Numbered from the stretch's first letter, positions 1 to 11,210 are shown. The stretch: 64,000 nt of DNA from Diphasiastrum complanatum (GCA_029204225.1 CM055111.1:17159019-17223018), one strand, 5' to 3'. A program made the numbers and translations. Notes: generated from the letters alone by a model not told the origin.

Positions 1-1561
1 AGCGGATTACAGGATAAGCTCACAAGAAGGGATGAGGAGAATAAAGCGTTGTTAGATCGCAATGCACAATGTTTTGAGAGAATAACGAAACTCTAGAGAG
101 AAGCCGGTGGAATGCAAACATACATGTGATTGAATATGAGAGAAATTTATTACAAACCCAGCTCGATAGCATCACTACAAGCGGACCAGTCCATAGTGAC
201 AACACGAGACTCAAGGAATGGACAAAGAATATTCTACACACCCATGTCATGGACAAACTGGAACAGTTTGTGGAAGAGCAGGGATATTTGCAAGAGGAGA
301 ACATGCAACTGGAAAAGAAATTAGCTGAACACGAGGGTTGTTATCGGTGGCACACCATTGCAATAACTAGTTGTCGCATCCAGAAGCAGTTCAAGAGCAG
401 GCAAACCTACAACAATCTATGGCCGATATGCAGCACTTAAAACAACACTTGTCTGACTTACAAGGCACACTTCAAGACAAAGAAATAGAGTGGTAGAAAT
501 TACAAGAAGATGCAAAGGGCTTATTGAAGAACATTGCGGATTTGATAGATCAACTCAAACTTAGATGAGATTCTGTGCAAGTGGATACAAGTCAACACCA
601 ACATAGCCAAGCTATGGGAAAGTCAATAGAACATAGCCCCGTCGGGCGAAAAGACCTAGAACAAGATTGGGAAGGAAGGTAAACAGCACATACAAGGCTT
701 TACAGCCTTGGATACATCAACGCAACATCGAACATGCATGGAATATTGACTATTTGTTCTTGTCAAAGGTGGATATCACAACAGAAGAGTGAGATGAGCC
801 ATGGGGGCTATGTGAGTTATATGAGTTCTGGTAGAATTTGGAGTTGAAAGAACAAATGATTTGTACTTGGGCATTCTTACAAGGCTAGATGAAGATATAT
901 ATATATGAAGTCGAACATGCCTTACCGATACATAATGACTTGCACTATCAAACCATTAAGAAGTGCGCAAGGTTTACAACATGGCAGCAAGATCTTGTAA
1001 CAAGTTTGATGCGGTGTATGCTACGGTGGCAAGGCATATAAAAATCACATACCCATTATTATTGCAGCTATATTACTGATGAGAAGAGGGTTTCCAAGAG
1101 GAAAATCTACAAAGCAACTTAGAATTTCCACACTCACGGCGCTTTCCAATTCATGGACTTTGTTGTGATTGCTATACAACAGACACGGGAGTTGTTTGTC
1201 AACAAACGCTATACGATGATAACCACTGAATGGCTGGATAAGACAATGCTAATAGACCACGATTAGTATCCAGTGTTATGGATGAAAAACAAAATTTGCT
1301 GCTCCAACCTATTTGGCATGGACTAGCCATGCTCGTACTAGAAACACGAAACTGGACATCGTCGCAACTGCAACAACATTGATAGAAATGTCATGGTCAA
1401 AGAAAATAGCTAGTGAATTTAAATTGCTTACCATTGATTCACAAGAAAAGGGTGAACATGTAAGTCATTTCTTGGGGGTACATACATCCGACGAGAGTGA
1501 CAGTGAGCATCATAACAAGGAGGTTAAACGAAGAAAGAAGATGAAGAAGACTCAGACTTGA
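1..1561 (+). pseudogene. Broken coiled-coil gene of unknown family (left copy)
   Basis: The frames are collinear but interrupted. The first third is rich in E, K, Q and L with heptad-like spacing (for example EEQGYLQEENMQLEKKLAEH, about 270-330), which predicts a coiled coil. A second block (about 640-1,080) is basic and then Trp/Tyr-rich, including an LFLSKVDIT-type stretch. A last part (1,140-1,561) ends in an Asp/Glu/Lys-rich tail before a TGA. Several TAG/TGA codons sit where Trp or Gln codons would fit, and there is a frameshift near 125 and another near 1,310. I do not recognise the family. The same gene is broken in the right copy, so most damage predates the duplication. Confidence 0.55.
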
Positions 1562-1649
1562 CACTCGGTGGAACTAGTGTTTTTCCACCGGGGAATATGT
1601 GTTAGGTCCATTTTGGCCATTACAATGTACATTGTAAATACAGAGTGAA

Positions 1650-1920
1650 TTCAAATATAATTGACGGCCTATTAGTTATGTATTTAAAGTTGTCTAAATT
1701 TAATAAATTAGAGTAATTTAAACTCATAGTTAAACTAGAGTAATTTAAAACTCATAGTTAAATTTACCTTAGTAAATTTACCTTAGTTTAATTTAAACTA
1801 GAGTAATTTAAACTCATAGTTAAATTTACCTTAGTAAGGTATAAAGTACATACATGTAACTCATATATTGGTTAAAGCTATTCAATGGAGCGGTGCATTT
1901 GTAATTTCTAGAGGTGTGTT
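1650..1920. repeat. AT-rich tandem repeat block, left copy only
   Basis: About 270 bases between two points that are adjacent in the right copy (near 45,435). It contains two to three imperfect repeats of a unit built on AATTTAAACTAGAGTAATTT and CATAGTTAAATTTACCTTAG. No coding potential is visible. It may be an insertion in this copy or a loss from the other. No clear terminal repeats were found. Confidence 0.6.
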
Positions 1921-2150
1921 TGTCCACTCCGTAGAGTAACAAAGATTATCTTTTTTGAACTATGTCCTCCGCATCCATGTATTAATTACATTGAATGCTT
2001 GTCACCTAATTAGAAAAGCAGTTGTACTTGAGAGTATATGGCTTTTGTGACAACTATACATAGTATATACGGTCAATGAATCATTATCGTTGATGCGGAC
2101 GAGGACGTCACTGGAATGTTCCTCGTTTATTTTAGACGAACTTCGGGATT

Positions 2151-2281
<131 letters not shown>

Positions 2282-2689
2282 GTTTTTGCAAGAAGCCGAA
2301 GGTGCCCTTAAAAAGGCAAAGATGTCTTGAAAACAGTTTAACTCATGAAAGTAGATGACCTTCAAAAATTTTCTCTCTCTTCGCATTTTTAAAAAAAATG
2401 CGAAAAAGCCGAAGGTGTTGAAAACAATTAAACTTTTGAACTGCACAAGCTAAACTTTTGAGCTATGCAAGTGTCGCATTTCGGGAAAATGAGAAAAAGC
2501 CGAAGCTGTTGAGAACATAATGTATTTTTGCAGACTGTCGAAAAAGTAATGTATTTTTGCGGACTTGTTCTTAATGTTAATTTCGTGAAGATGGCCAAGT
2601 AATCAATGACTTCAAGTTATTGAGCTTAACATGAACTTCAAATTATGATAGGATTGGTTATCCTCCTTTGCTAGAGATTAGCTAGAAGC

Positions 2690-3498
2690 CCGTTGTAGAG
2701 GTTCTTCAAATAAATTGGTTGTCTAAATTTGTGATTCCTACAGGTATCAGATGAGGAGATGTAGAACCAAAGTTGGTTTCACCTGACCCTAGATCAATGA
2801 TCAATAAACATGCAGGAAGAATCATGAAATAGAAATTAGTCATTAACCAAGGAGGCAACTGTGGGCTTAATTTCCAACAGAAATTAGCGCACAACAATGC
2901 TTGATCCCAAAATGGCTTATCAAGTTTAGCACTTAACCTCATGGCTTTGGCACTTTCACATAAAGTCCTATTCTTCTTTTCAGCCACTTTGTGGGGTCCT
3001 TGGTGTTGTATACTCCCTCTTGATCCCATGCTCATCACAAAAGGCCTTGAACTTGGTAGATATGTACTCTCCACCATTGTCACTCCTTAAACACTTGATC
3101 CTTGTGGAAAATTGATTCTCCCTTGCATTCTTGAACTTGACAAAGACATCATACACTTCATCCTTGCTCTTTACTAGATAGATCCAACAAAATCTACTAA
3201 AATCATCAATGAATGTTACATCCATCTTAGTTCCACTATTGCTAATAGTAGTAAATCCATATATATCCCAATGTACAAGTTGAAAAGGCTTTGTAGATCT
3301 ATAAATAGATCTAGTATAAGGTAGTCTATGTGACTTAGAAAAAGCACAACACTCACAAACATGCTTGACATTACTTAAGGAACTTGGAAGACCAATGACA
3401 ACCTTCTTCCTTGCCATTACCTCCAATGACTTGAAGTTGAGGTGTCCCATCCTTTTGTGACTTGAAGTTGAGCCGCCCCCAAAGACTTTCCTAGCCAA
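2690..3498 (-). pseudogene. Ty1/copia integrase fragment (left copy)
   Basis: Minus-strand translation shows a GAG-pre-integrase zinc module (His near HLNFKSLEVM, then CECCAFSKSH) and an integrase core with FIDDFSRFCWIY and LRSDNGGEYISTKF, which carries the second catalytic Asp. The AEKKNRTL motif that should follow is in another frame, so a frameshift lies near 2,985-3,080. The downstream end stops before any reverse transcriptase. The first catalytic Asp is read in HWDIYGF. This is a dead remnant. Its protease part lies beyond a repeat insertion at 3,918-4,121. Confidence 0.85.
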
Positions 3499-3606
3499 GG
3501 CCTTCTATCTATCATCTCTCTTTCTCTCTCTCTTTCCTAAGTTGGGTGTGAATAGCTTTGGCTGCACTCGAGCCCCCAAAGCCTCTCTCGACCTAGGCGT
3601 TCTCTC

Positions 3607-3663
<57 letters not shown>

Positions 3664-3930
3664 ATGCAAGTGAAGACGGAGTTGACGCTCTCAATGTTCG
3701 GACCCTATGCTACATTGACGACACAACAATGGTGCCGTTGTCAAAGCCTTTCCTAGCCAAGGCCTTCTATCTCTCCTCTCTTTCTCTCTCACCTTCCTAG
3801 GTTGGGTGTGAATAGCTTTGAGTAGGCGCTCAAGCCCCCAAAGCCTCTCTCTCTCTCTCTCTCTGCCCCTTTTGCTATGCAGGTGAAGGTGGGGTTGACG
3901 CTCCCAACGTTCGAACCCTATGCTACATTG
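3473..3930. repeat. CT-rich minisatellite splitting a copia protease (left copy)
   Basis: About two and a half units of a roughly 190-250 bp repeat. Each unit carries a TTTCCTAGCCAAGGCCTTCT block, a TTGGGTGTGAATAGCTTTG block, a long CT tract, and a block ending in a CCCTATGCTACATTGAC-like string. The array sits between the protease active-site part of a copia fragment (right) and its integrase part (left). The right copy has the same arrangement at about 47,300-47,880 with longer CT tracts. Confidence 0.8.
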
Positions 3931-4121
3931 ACACAACAGAAGTACTCTTTGTAAATAGTCATGTGTGAACTTACTCCACTATCAATCCACCATGGAAATA
4001 GATCTCCATCATTAGCAAGCATGTATGAAGACAACACAAAAGCATCATCATTTTCATCTTGAACATCCAAACCATCCTCATCAAGAATAAGCCTACCAAA
4101 TTTGAACTTGTTTTGAGACAT
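3918..4121 (-). pseudogene. Copia protease active-site fragment (left copy)
   Basis: The minus-strand frame contains WWIDSGVSSHMT, the copia aspartic protease motif, in which the usual DSGAS/DSGCS has become DSGVS. It is preceded by an acidic stretch. The rest of the protease is cut off by the CT minisatellite. No gag or zinc knuckle is found upstream before the CACTA end at 4,172. Confidence 0.8.
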
Positions 4122-4171
4122 TTATAGAGAGGGTTATAGAGAGAGTCAAGGTGGGCAGAGGCATTTCAGGA

Positions 4172-4245
4172 CACTCTGCTAACCAAGGGTAATACCGAGA
4201 CTGATGAAAAAAAGGCCCCTCGGTATAAACCACAATATAAAACAG
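4172..4245. mobile_element. Probable CACTA transposon terminus (left copy)
   Basis: The sequence opens with CACT and carries the inverted pair ATACCGAG / CTCGGTAT about 20 bases apart. This resembles the accGAGGG-type terminal and subterminal repeats of plant CACTA elements. The DUF4216 transposase part begins about 250 bases inside, on the strand pointing toward this end, as expected for the 3' end of such an element. The other terminus was not found. The third to fifth bases depart from canonical CACTA. Confidence 0.5.
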
Positions 4246-4499
4246 AATGTAAATGGATCTCACTTTTGGAATTTGTTACCTATCAACACATTGAATTCCA
4301 TTTTCTATCAACATTGGTTGCCATATGCACAAGTGAATAAAGAAATTTATGTATCACAAAAAAATGATGATCACAAATTGTGTACTCACATGCATCTACT
4401 TTTTGTTCGATGTCGACTAGTCAATTACTAAAGTGTTATTGCATCTATGAGCAATATGATTAATATCACAATGAGTTAAAATACATCGTATTGTGTCAC

Positions 4500-5460
4500 T
4501 TATTTATTTGGTAGTTCATCATTATCATTTTTTACATCATTATGCGACAAATCTGCCAAACCAAATGAGTCTATCTCTACTTCTATCCAAATATCTCTTA
4601 TAGCTTCATCATTAATAAGTTGATCTTCAAAAGCTAATGGCGACGGTTGCAACGAGTGAGACCAAGAAGGTGTGTTGTGTGTTGTTGATCCATCCGATGA
4701 TGATGCATCACGCTCAACATCATCATTAACTTGTAAAGCTTGCACATGATCATCCTCCAAAAATGTGTTATCGAATCCTTCATCACGATCTTGTTCATGA
4801 GGTGCATCAACTAGCAGTGCCATGTCCTCCACGACATCTCTATCTTCAAAAATTCTTTTACTTCGAGGAGTGACTTGAATCACGTATGACCATCTGGAAC
4901 GATCGGGGTGAAGGCCACCTGTAATTGATCGATGTTACCATAAACATTGACTCGTAATTAATATCCATAGATTTGTTACAGTTGGTTGGGTATTACTATA
5001 CACAATATACATTTTTTGTAGTATACTGAAAATCGACGGATTGACAACAAAAGAGCATAGACATCTTGGAGACATAGAAGAAATGTACATGCTCACATGG
5101 TTGATGAAAAACAATTGTATCGCTTTGATCTGTCCAAAGCTTGGCAGATTCAATGGCAAAATAACTACTCTCATCTCTGACAGTTGCATTGGGATCATTG
5201 CAAATAACTTTGAACCATTTGACATCAAATATGAAAAAGTTGAATTGTCTAAATCCAACTTCAAAGATGCCATTGATTGTCCCACAATAATCAAGTTGAG
5301 AAGAGAGTAAACTAGTGTCCGTTGTGCTTGCTCGACTCTCTTGGGTAAAATTTGCCATAACTCCACAATCGTACGTATTTCTATTTTTGTCAATATGCTC
5401 TGTACGAAAGTGTCATCCATGCGTCCACACAGTGCATTGTATTTTTTGTACTGAACGAAA
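4500..5460 (-). pseudogene. CACTA (En/Spm) transposase C-terminus with DUF4216 (left copy)
   Basis: Reading leftward, the frame from about 5,400 has FRTEHIDKNRNTYDCGVM, then LDYCGTINGIFEV, FDVKWFKV and an HVHFFYV stretch. This matches the order seen in DUF4216 of plant CACTA TNP2/TNPD proteins (YYG, lysine-Trp-Phe core, Q/E-V-x-Y-V). After a stop-containing, possibly intronic gap, WSYVIQVTPRSK and an acidic tail (4,500-4,883) follow. The DUF4218 and main transposase domains are absent because the fragment ends at the palindrome array. Confidence 0.7.
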
Positions 5461-5540
5461 TGGAACTAAATGTCACAAGAACACATGTAGCAAATATCCA
5501 CGCACAACACAAAGGAAGAGTCACGAGAAAAAAAAATTCT

Positions 5541-5990
5541 CGTGGATATAGTCGTGGATAGGCATGGATATATGCATGGATACGGTGCATGGATTATCCA
5601 TGCATGGATGTTCCACTCAAGTGTCATTTCCAACAGCAGATCGGCCGAATGTCGTGAAATTCAAACTGCGTGGATTATCCACGCCAACTCCGACAACCGG
5701 CAGCCGGGCAAACCTCTGACACCCAGAGCCGGAAATATAGATTTTTATTTCGCATGGATAATCCACGCCATAGTAAGATTTTTTAAAAAAAGGCTTGGCT
5801 TTTGCGTGGATATTGCATGGCAAATTATCCACGCATGGATTATCCACACGAAATTTTTTTATCCACGTGAAATCCAGAGAGCTGGGGTCGTGGATACCGA
5901 GTGGATAAATTTTTTTTTATCCATGCGGTATCCATGCGATTAAGTCTCTGGATTTTGCGTGGATTATCCACGCGTGGATAATCCATGCAG
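5541..5990. repeat. Array of 17-bp palindromes, consensus GCRTGGATTATCCAYGC
   Basis: At least six near-perfect copies lie at 5,587-5,603, 5,668-5,684, 5,752-5,768, 5,833-5,849, 5,957-5,973 and 5,972-5,988. Many half-sites (CGTGGATA, TATCCACG, TATCCATGC) lie between them. Copies occur in tandem and overlapping, the last two sharing bases. The right copy keeps only about 140 bases of it (49,490-49,627). It lies beside the CACTA remnant, so subterminal transposase-binding repeats are one explanation. Palindromic foldback DNA is another. Confidence 0.8.
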
Positions 5991-6639
5991 ATTTTTTTAA
6001 CCCAAAAAAAGAAACATTTGGCGCAAACCAAAATGTGGTTTGCTCCTAAACTAGAGGGCGACTTCCTTTTTCTGTTGTGTGTGAGAGAGAAAAAGAGAGT
6101 ATAGATGGGAGTGATGATGAGATGGGGATGAATGTGAGTGAGAAGATTGATAGTGTTTTGGTTCATTGATGGATGTTAGTAGTATGTGTTTTGTGATCAT
6201 ATGTTTAAAGATCTTTTTTGTTTGTGATGTAGGCTTGGATATGAAAAATGAAAAAAGAGCTTTCATTGCAAAGGATTGAAAGATCAAGTGCATGCAAAAG
6301 GAAAAGCAAAGATTAAAAACAATGGAGATACAATAGTAAAGGTAAATTCACATTTATTTTGATTCATTTGCCATGCAAATCATGTGCTAAAATAGATACA
6401 TTACATTGAATTCATCAATAGATACATTTGCATTCCATAGATGTGCAATAAATAGACTATACATTGCATTGAATACATCAATAAATACATTTGCATTCAA
6501 TAGATGCACATTCAATAGACTATTAGGTATATATTGTTATTGATATTGACATCAATTGCACTTTATTTGTTATTTGAATATGAGAGTGTAATTTTTCTTG
6601 CAAATTTATTCTTACAATGACATTTGATTGGAATTATGA

Positions 6640-7200
6640 ATTCTAGGGAAGTTATCGTATCTCCACATGATTTGGAGAAAGAAAAAAAATTGAGCTCTAT
6701 CACAGAAAAAAGGAACAAGCAAGACTAAAGTACAATGAACAACTATTGATTGGTTCATCTTCATGCTCTTCCATCAGTCGACGTAGACCGCCTATTGATC
6801 CATCACATGTATGTATATTGATTTATGTCATAATTTTTTTATTTGTAATAGTGATGTACTCCGAGTTGGTTGAGGATTGTGATATAGTATATTGCTCTTT
6901 GGAAAGCCAAGACAACACTCCATCACAAATAAGGTTGCAAATGCACTAAATGTATAAGGACTATTTTGTCAATTTTTGTCACTTGTTCCAAATTTGTCAA
7001 TTTTCACTTAAATGACACTGAAAGAATTTGTGCGATTTGCGATTGGATTATTGGACCAATTCCAACCAGAATATGATGAGTAGATACCATGTACATGCGC
7101 ACAATGCAAAAGCCTTTGGATTCGGACAAGGAGGATTGTCAACGATCATATTTGGCTAATGGAGTGCACACAGAGAATCCAACAGTATGAGAGATAAACT
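6640..7200 (+). pseudogene. Exon fragments incl. a possible Transpos_assoc-like zinc module (left copy)
   Basis: A basic exon-like frame near 6,700-6,810 (LKYNEQLLIGSSSCSSISRR) runs into a GTATGT donor-like site. Near 7,018-7,190 the frame reads LKEFVRFAIGLLDQF, one stop, then IPCTCAQCKS and VNDHIW. The Cys-x-Cys-x2-Cys ... His layout recalls the transposase-associated domain at the N-terminus of plant CACTA proteins. It is on the strand opposite to the DUF4216 remnant, so the two are not one collinear gene. The assignment is tentative. Confidence 0.4.
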
Positions 7201-7301
7201 CTTTAAAGTTTTTTTTGGAAATGCTTTAATCTTTGACCCTTATGACACTTCAAGGTTTGGCCAATAAATATTGATCGATAGGATGAGTGCCACGATACTT
7301 T

Positions 7302-7467
7302 GAAGTTAATCTCTCACTTGCTTCTAAAAGGGAAAATCCAAACAGAATAATTAGATGAAGTTAATCTCTCACTTGCTTCTAAAAGGAAAAATCCAAATAG
7401 AATGATTAGATGAAGTTAATCTCTCACTTGCTTCTAAAAGAAAAAAATCCAAATGGAATGATTAGAT
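7302..7467. repeat. Three tandem 55-bp repeats (left copy)
   Basis: Units begin at 7,302, 7,357 and 7,412 with GAAGTTAATCTCTCACTTGC and end near TTAGATG. Three units are also present at the same place in the right copy (52,145-52,310), so the array predates the duplication. No coding function is seen. Confidence 0.95.
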
Positions 7468-7518
7468 GTAGTTTATCTTGATTTCCATATCCAATCACCC
7501 ATAATAGACTCATTCACG

Positions 7519-7522
<4 letters not shown>

Positions 7523-7562
<40 letters not shown>
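7523..7562. repeat. (GA)n microsatellite
   Basis: A GA tract of about 40 bases. The equivalent tract in the right copy (52,374-52,432) is longer and runs into a GT tract. Between here and 8,224 I see no gene, only a short (GT)n at 8,005-8,020. Confidence 0.95.
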
Positions 7563-7564
<2 letters not shown>

Positions 7565-8223
7565 TTCAAGAAAGCCGGCATTCTTAAGGAATGGAACCAG
7601 CATCTTTTTCCCAAAACCCACAACTACAAAATTTTGCAAGATATTTTACGTGATAAATTTGAGATTTTATAGAGGAAAACTGGCAAGTAGAAGCATATCT
7701 CCTGTCAGTAGCCGGAATACTCCTTAAGGTATGGGAATTTTAAGGGAAACCTCAAAAAAAATTTCCGAACACTGGAGAGAGAGTTAAATGTAACCTACAC
7801 TCCCAATTCTAGGAAGGTGTGAAGCCATTGTTTTCTTCTGTTAAAGGCATGGTTCAAATGCTTTTGTTGGAAGATGAGTTCCACAAAAAAGCCCAAACCC
7901 CACAGGGAGGGAGCATGTGGTGACATTTTGGAGTAGGATATAATTGTGTGGTTCGGGAGTTTTGATTAGCACTCTGTAATGTTCTCATGAAGTGTGTTTA
8001 GGGTGTGTGTGTGTGTGTGTTTCATGCTATCCGTTTATGATTTGTGTTATATATTAATTTATGTTTCATGCTTGTGTTATATATTAATTCAATCCATGTC
8101 TCCAAATCTCTTTAACATTCTTACCACCCAACCACACCTATCCTAGAAGTTGCACATGAGTCCTCCACGATACTCCACGTGGATTCCACAAACTCGACCA
8201 CCCTTTAAAAAGGAGAACACGTC

Positions 8224-8929
8224 TTGAACCTTACTATGACTAGTTTGAAAGATAATTGCAAATTTCTGCACACTGTTGATGTGTCAAAAGACATTCTAGG
8301 TTCTTTGTCTTATCTTCCTCTTCCACCTAGCTTGCAAACATTAATAAAAACTTTCATTAGGAGTAGATATTCATGTTGGCCACTCCAATCACCATTACCA
8401 TTTAATGGAACACCATTTACGTATTGGGGTCGAATGTATAGGATCATGCCTAGTGAACACTTTCCTGAGGCTGGTTTGGGCCTTTTTGCATTGATAGTAT
8501 TGAGGTCCCTCTAAATAGTGTTGTGACATTGATGCCATATGCAAGACATCAATACAACTGGGGTGATTGGCATGCTTTGTGTCATCACCAATGGAGGATG
8601 CAAGCATATGGCTTGAATTCAAATGCTTGTTCTTTAGAGGAGCAACGCATGCAAGGAGGCAACATCTCAAGGGCAAATCGTACATACATTAATGGACATC
8701 AAGATGTGCATGAAAACATTGCTGCATATATAAATAGTTCCATTGGCCACCCTCTATTGACAAATTGTGCACCAATGGAAAAGAAGAATGTTTTACTAGG
8801 AATGTAAAGGGTACTTATGTAATGGTCTGTGCCACTAAATCTATTAGGTTTGGGAAGGAATTGTTCATCAAGTATAGTTTCAACCATCCTTTACCCAAAT
8901 GTTTGCAAAAGATAATAAGTCAAATGTGA
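8224..8929 (+). pseudogene. SET-domain protein pseudogene (left copy)
   Basis: Two adjacent frames together read as a SET (protein lysine methyltransferase) domain. The first (to about 8,514) has WGRMYRIMPSEHFPEAGLGL, matching the AGLGLFA start of SET. The second has LMPYARHQYNWGDWH and HENIAAYINS, equivalent to the GNIARFINHS motif, and the end carries a (K)ELFIKYSF-like GEELF.Y motif. One missing base near 8,497 separates the two frames and is shared with the right copy. A 13-base deletion near 8,768, private to this copy, removes the NCDFEE part and shifts frame again. The tyrosine of the C-terminal motif is present. Function is lost. The family is sure, the subfamily unknown. Confidence 0.75.
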
Positions 8930-9290
8930 AGATTTAAATTTTTGTTGATATGCAGAGATGTATAATCCATGCATCTTGTATTTGGTTTGTGTCATTAAAT
9001 ATGTCAAATATTAGGAGCATTATTCGTCATTTGCCTAGATGTTTACATAAGATAAGAAGTGAAAGCTCATGAATGTGAAATCCATAAATATGTAAATATG
9101 TAGAAGCGTGCAATTCTTTGAGTTCATTGAATATTAACAAGTTGAAATGAAAAATGGTCTAATAGATACATTGATATGTTCCTACTTTTTAAACAAAGAG
9201 GTAATTTATATTCATATGCAACATTTATCAAGTATTGGAAGGAAATGTTTATCAAGCATTGTTTCAACCTACTTCTTGTTATTTTGGTAC

Positions 9291-10000
9291 ATAGGATTCT
9301 TCATCCTCATTTAGCGTTGGAGACAATAATCCTCATAATGGTCGATGTAGACGACGAATGCAATACAACGGTCCTCATATAAAGCAATTACCTCGTCGTC
9401 TACATCAAGGCTTAAAAGAGATGATGGAAATTGATGAGCACATTAATCAAGAGACCAATGCATCTGAATCTAGCTCATCTAGATCTACTTCTTCACAAAC
9501 AAGTTCCAACGATGAAAATGAGCTTCCAATGGTCAAGTTAAATGGAGCACTAAGAAGTATATATGGCTTACATCCTCAATATCGGAGTATTGTAGAAAAC
9601 TATCTACAAACTACTTCTCTCCAGCCTGGGTTTCGATTAAGGGAAACTATGGAATATGTTTTAAAGTACGAGCAACGAGAACAAAGGCTTAAGCTGGAAG
9701 CTGAAAGGAAAGAAGAACAATCTAGGTGGTTTGAGAAAATGAACATGCGAATTCAGAACCTAGTGAGTGTATATACTAAAGCATCAACAGATCGACAATG
9801 GGAATGAAAGGGAAGAAACTTATGAAGATGAAGATGATACCAACAATGAGTCTAATGAGCAAAGTGACAACGACGAAGCGGATGAGCGAAGCAAGGACAA
9901 TGATTCGGATGAGCAAAGTGACAATGAAAGTCAAGTCCCAGGTCTAGAAATAGTTGCAGACAACAAAAGTATCAAAAGATTTGCATTGGTATTAAGGTTC
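9291..10000 (+). pseudogene. Acidic, coiled-coil reading frame of unknown family (left copy)
   Basis: The frame opens at a splice-acceptor-like ACATAG (9,290) with DSSSSFSVGDNNPHNGRCRR and continues for about 170 codons to 9,807. It holds a Ser-rich stretch, then LNGALRSIYGLHPQYRS, then a charged helix (EQREQRLKLEAERKEEQSRW). A second frame from 9,767 is Asp/Glu/Ser-rich with repeats of DEQSDN. In the right copy the acidic frame continues for another 120 codons. Here it is cut by the 1.44-kb loss at 9,970. It follows the SET domain in the same orientation and could have been part of the same gene. Confidence 0.5.
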
Positions 10001-10338
10001 AAAGTGGCATTTGGCCTTGACTTGCATTTATGTTTGACGGTTCCATTCTTTGAGTTGCCAGTCCTCTTCCAAGTGACATACTAGAGCAATCTTGGGTCAA
10101 AATTGACCGTTCCTAAAAGGCAAAGAGATTTTTCTATTAGTCATTATATTGATAAGTACATTAAAATGTTGGATTGTTCTACTATCAAAATTGATTCATC
10201 TGAATAATCGATCCTTAATCTAGATCTATTCATTATCCAGTTTTGTAGTTTTATTCGTGTTTCTACACAATCTATAGAAATACTCGAGAATCGCTCAATA
10301 GATGGCTCCGACATATCAGATAAGGCTAAAAGCATGGT

Positions 10339-11049
10339 TTGGTGGTACAACATAGACTTTCAATGACACTACCTTTTTTGGGTATAAATCTATTTATGTT
10401 TTCTATTGGAGGAGAGATCCATTGTAGTCAGCTTGGACATGTTATGAAATTCTGCCTTGAGCAACAGAAAGGCACAACTCAATTGATTGAGATGTCAGGT
10501 AAAGAAAATCTTAAGCTAGAGATCAATATAGTTAATTGTGAGTGCGATTGTTCTCTTAGTACTACCTCATTCTTGCCAAATGATCTATTTCATTTGAAGG
10601 GCACTGTAAATGGACATGAAGTTAGTATTTTAGTGGACAGTGGATCTACTCATAATTTTATTAACTCTAGTCTTGTGCAGAAACTCGGCCTCAAAACTGA
10701 AGTCAGTAATCATAGATATCGAGTATATCTAGCTTCAGGTGCAGAGTTGGAAATGTGAGATGCTAAAGTTCCAAGGCTCCCAATTTGGATCCAAGATTAT
10801 AGAGAGTTTGAGAAGCATGTTCTCTCCTTTCAGGAGGATAAAGAAATAGTTACATTGTTTGGAGACAATTTTGTACATCCATCTGGGATGAGTTCATTTG
10901 TTAATGTGATGGAAATTTTTTATTCACATTATGAAGTTTATTCTTTATTTGCCAAGCCAATTTTGGATTTATCTAAAATGCATCTAAGTAGTTTTGAATT
11001 GTCAAAAATTCTAAACTCGGTAGACTTAGATCAGGAGCAAAAATTCTAA
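10339..11049 (+). pseudogene. Ty3/gypsy gag zinc-knuckle and protease fragment (left copy)
   Basis: A decayed knuckle (IHCSQLGHVMKFC) is followed by HLKGTVNGHEVSILVDSGST, the retropepsin active site with flap-side residues typical of gypsy polyproteins, and then HNFINSSLVQKLGL. A stop at 10,756 and an 86-base deletion near 10,805 remove the DLILG-x-x-WL-like block that the right copy keeps. The tail (10,855-11,049) ends in a TAA before an LTR-like stretch. Confidence 0.8.
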
Positions 11050-11210
11050 ACACCCGACTCCACTACATTCAAATAAGTCACAACTGTATCAATTAATCAA
11101 CCTTTAAGTGCTATCCTCTTGGGGTTCGACATCAAATAATACACAGTTCTATCATATCTCTATTAATATATCATGACATATGCCAATTTTGGCGCCGTTG
11201 TCGGAGATAG
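11050..11210 (+). mobile_element. LTR end and tRNA-Asp-type primer-binding site (left copy)
   Basis: TGGCGCCGTTGTCGGAGA at 11,190-11,207 closely matches the widely used plant Ty3/gypsy primer-binding site complementary to the 3' end of tRNA-Asp. The bases before it (CTTGGGGTTCGACATC and following) resemble the end of such an LTR. The internal domain expected after a PBS is missing: the next recognisable sequence is copia RNase H. This is therefore a truncated element joined to another. Confidence 0.65.

Noticed and set aside
5542-5943. 133-codon ORF with repeated AWIIHA
   Set aside because: The repeats are translations of the palindrome array and the frame is not kept in the other copy.
10144-10353. 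Small minus-strand ORF MLYHQTMLLALSDMSE
   Set aside because: Also open in the right copy, but it lies opposite the gypsy gag region and has no motif of its own. It is most likely a shadow frame.
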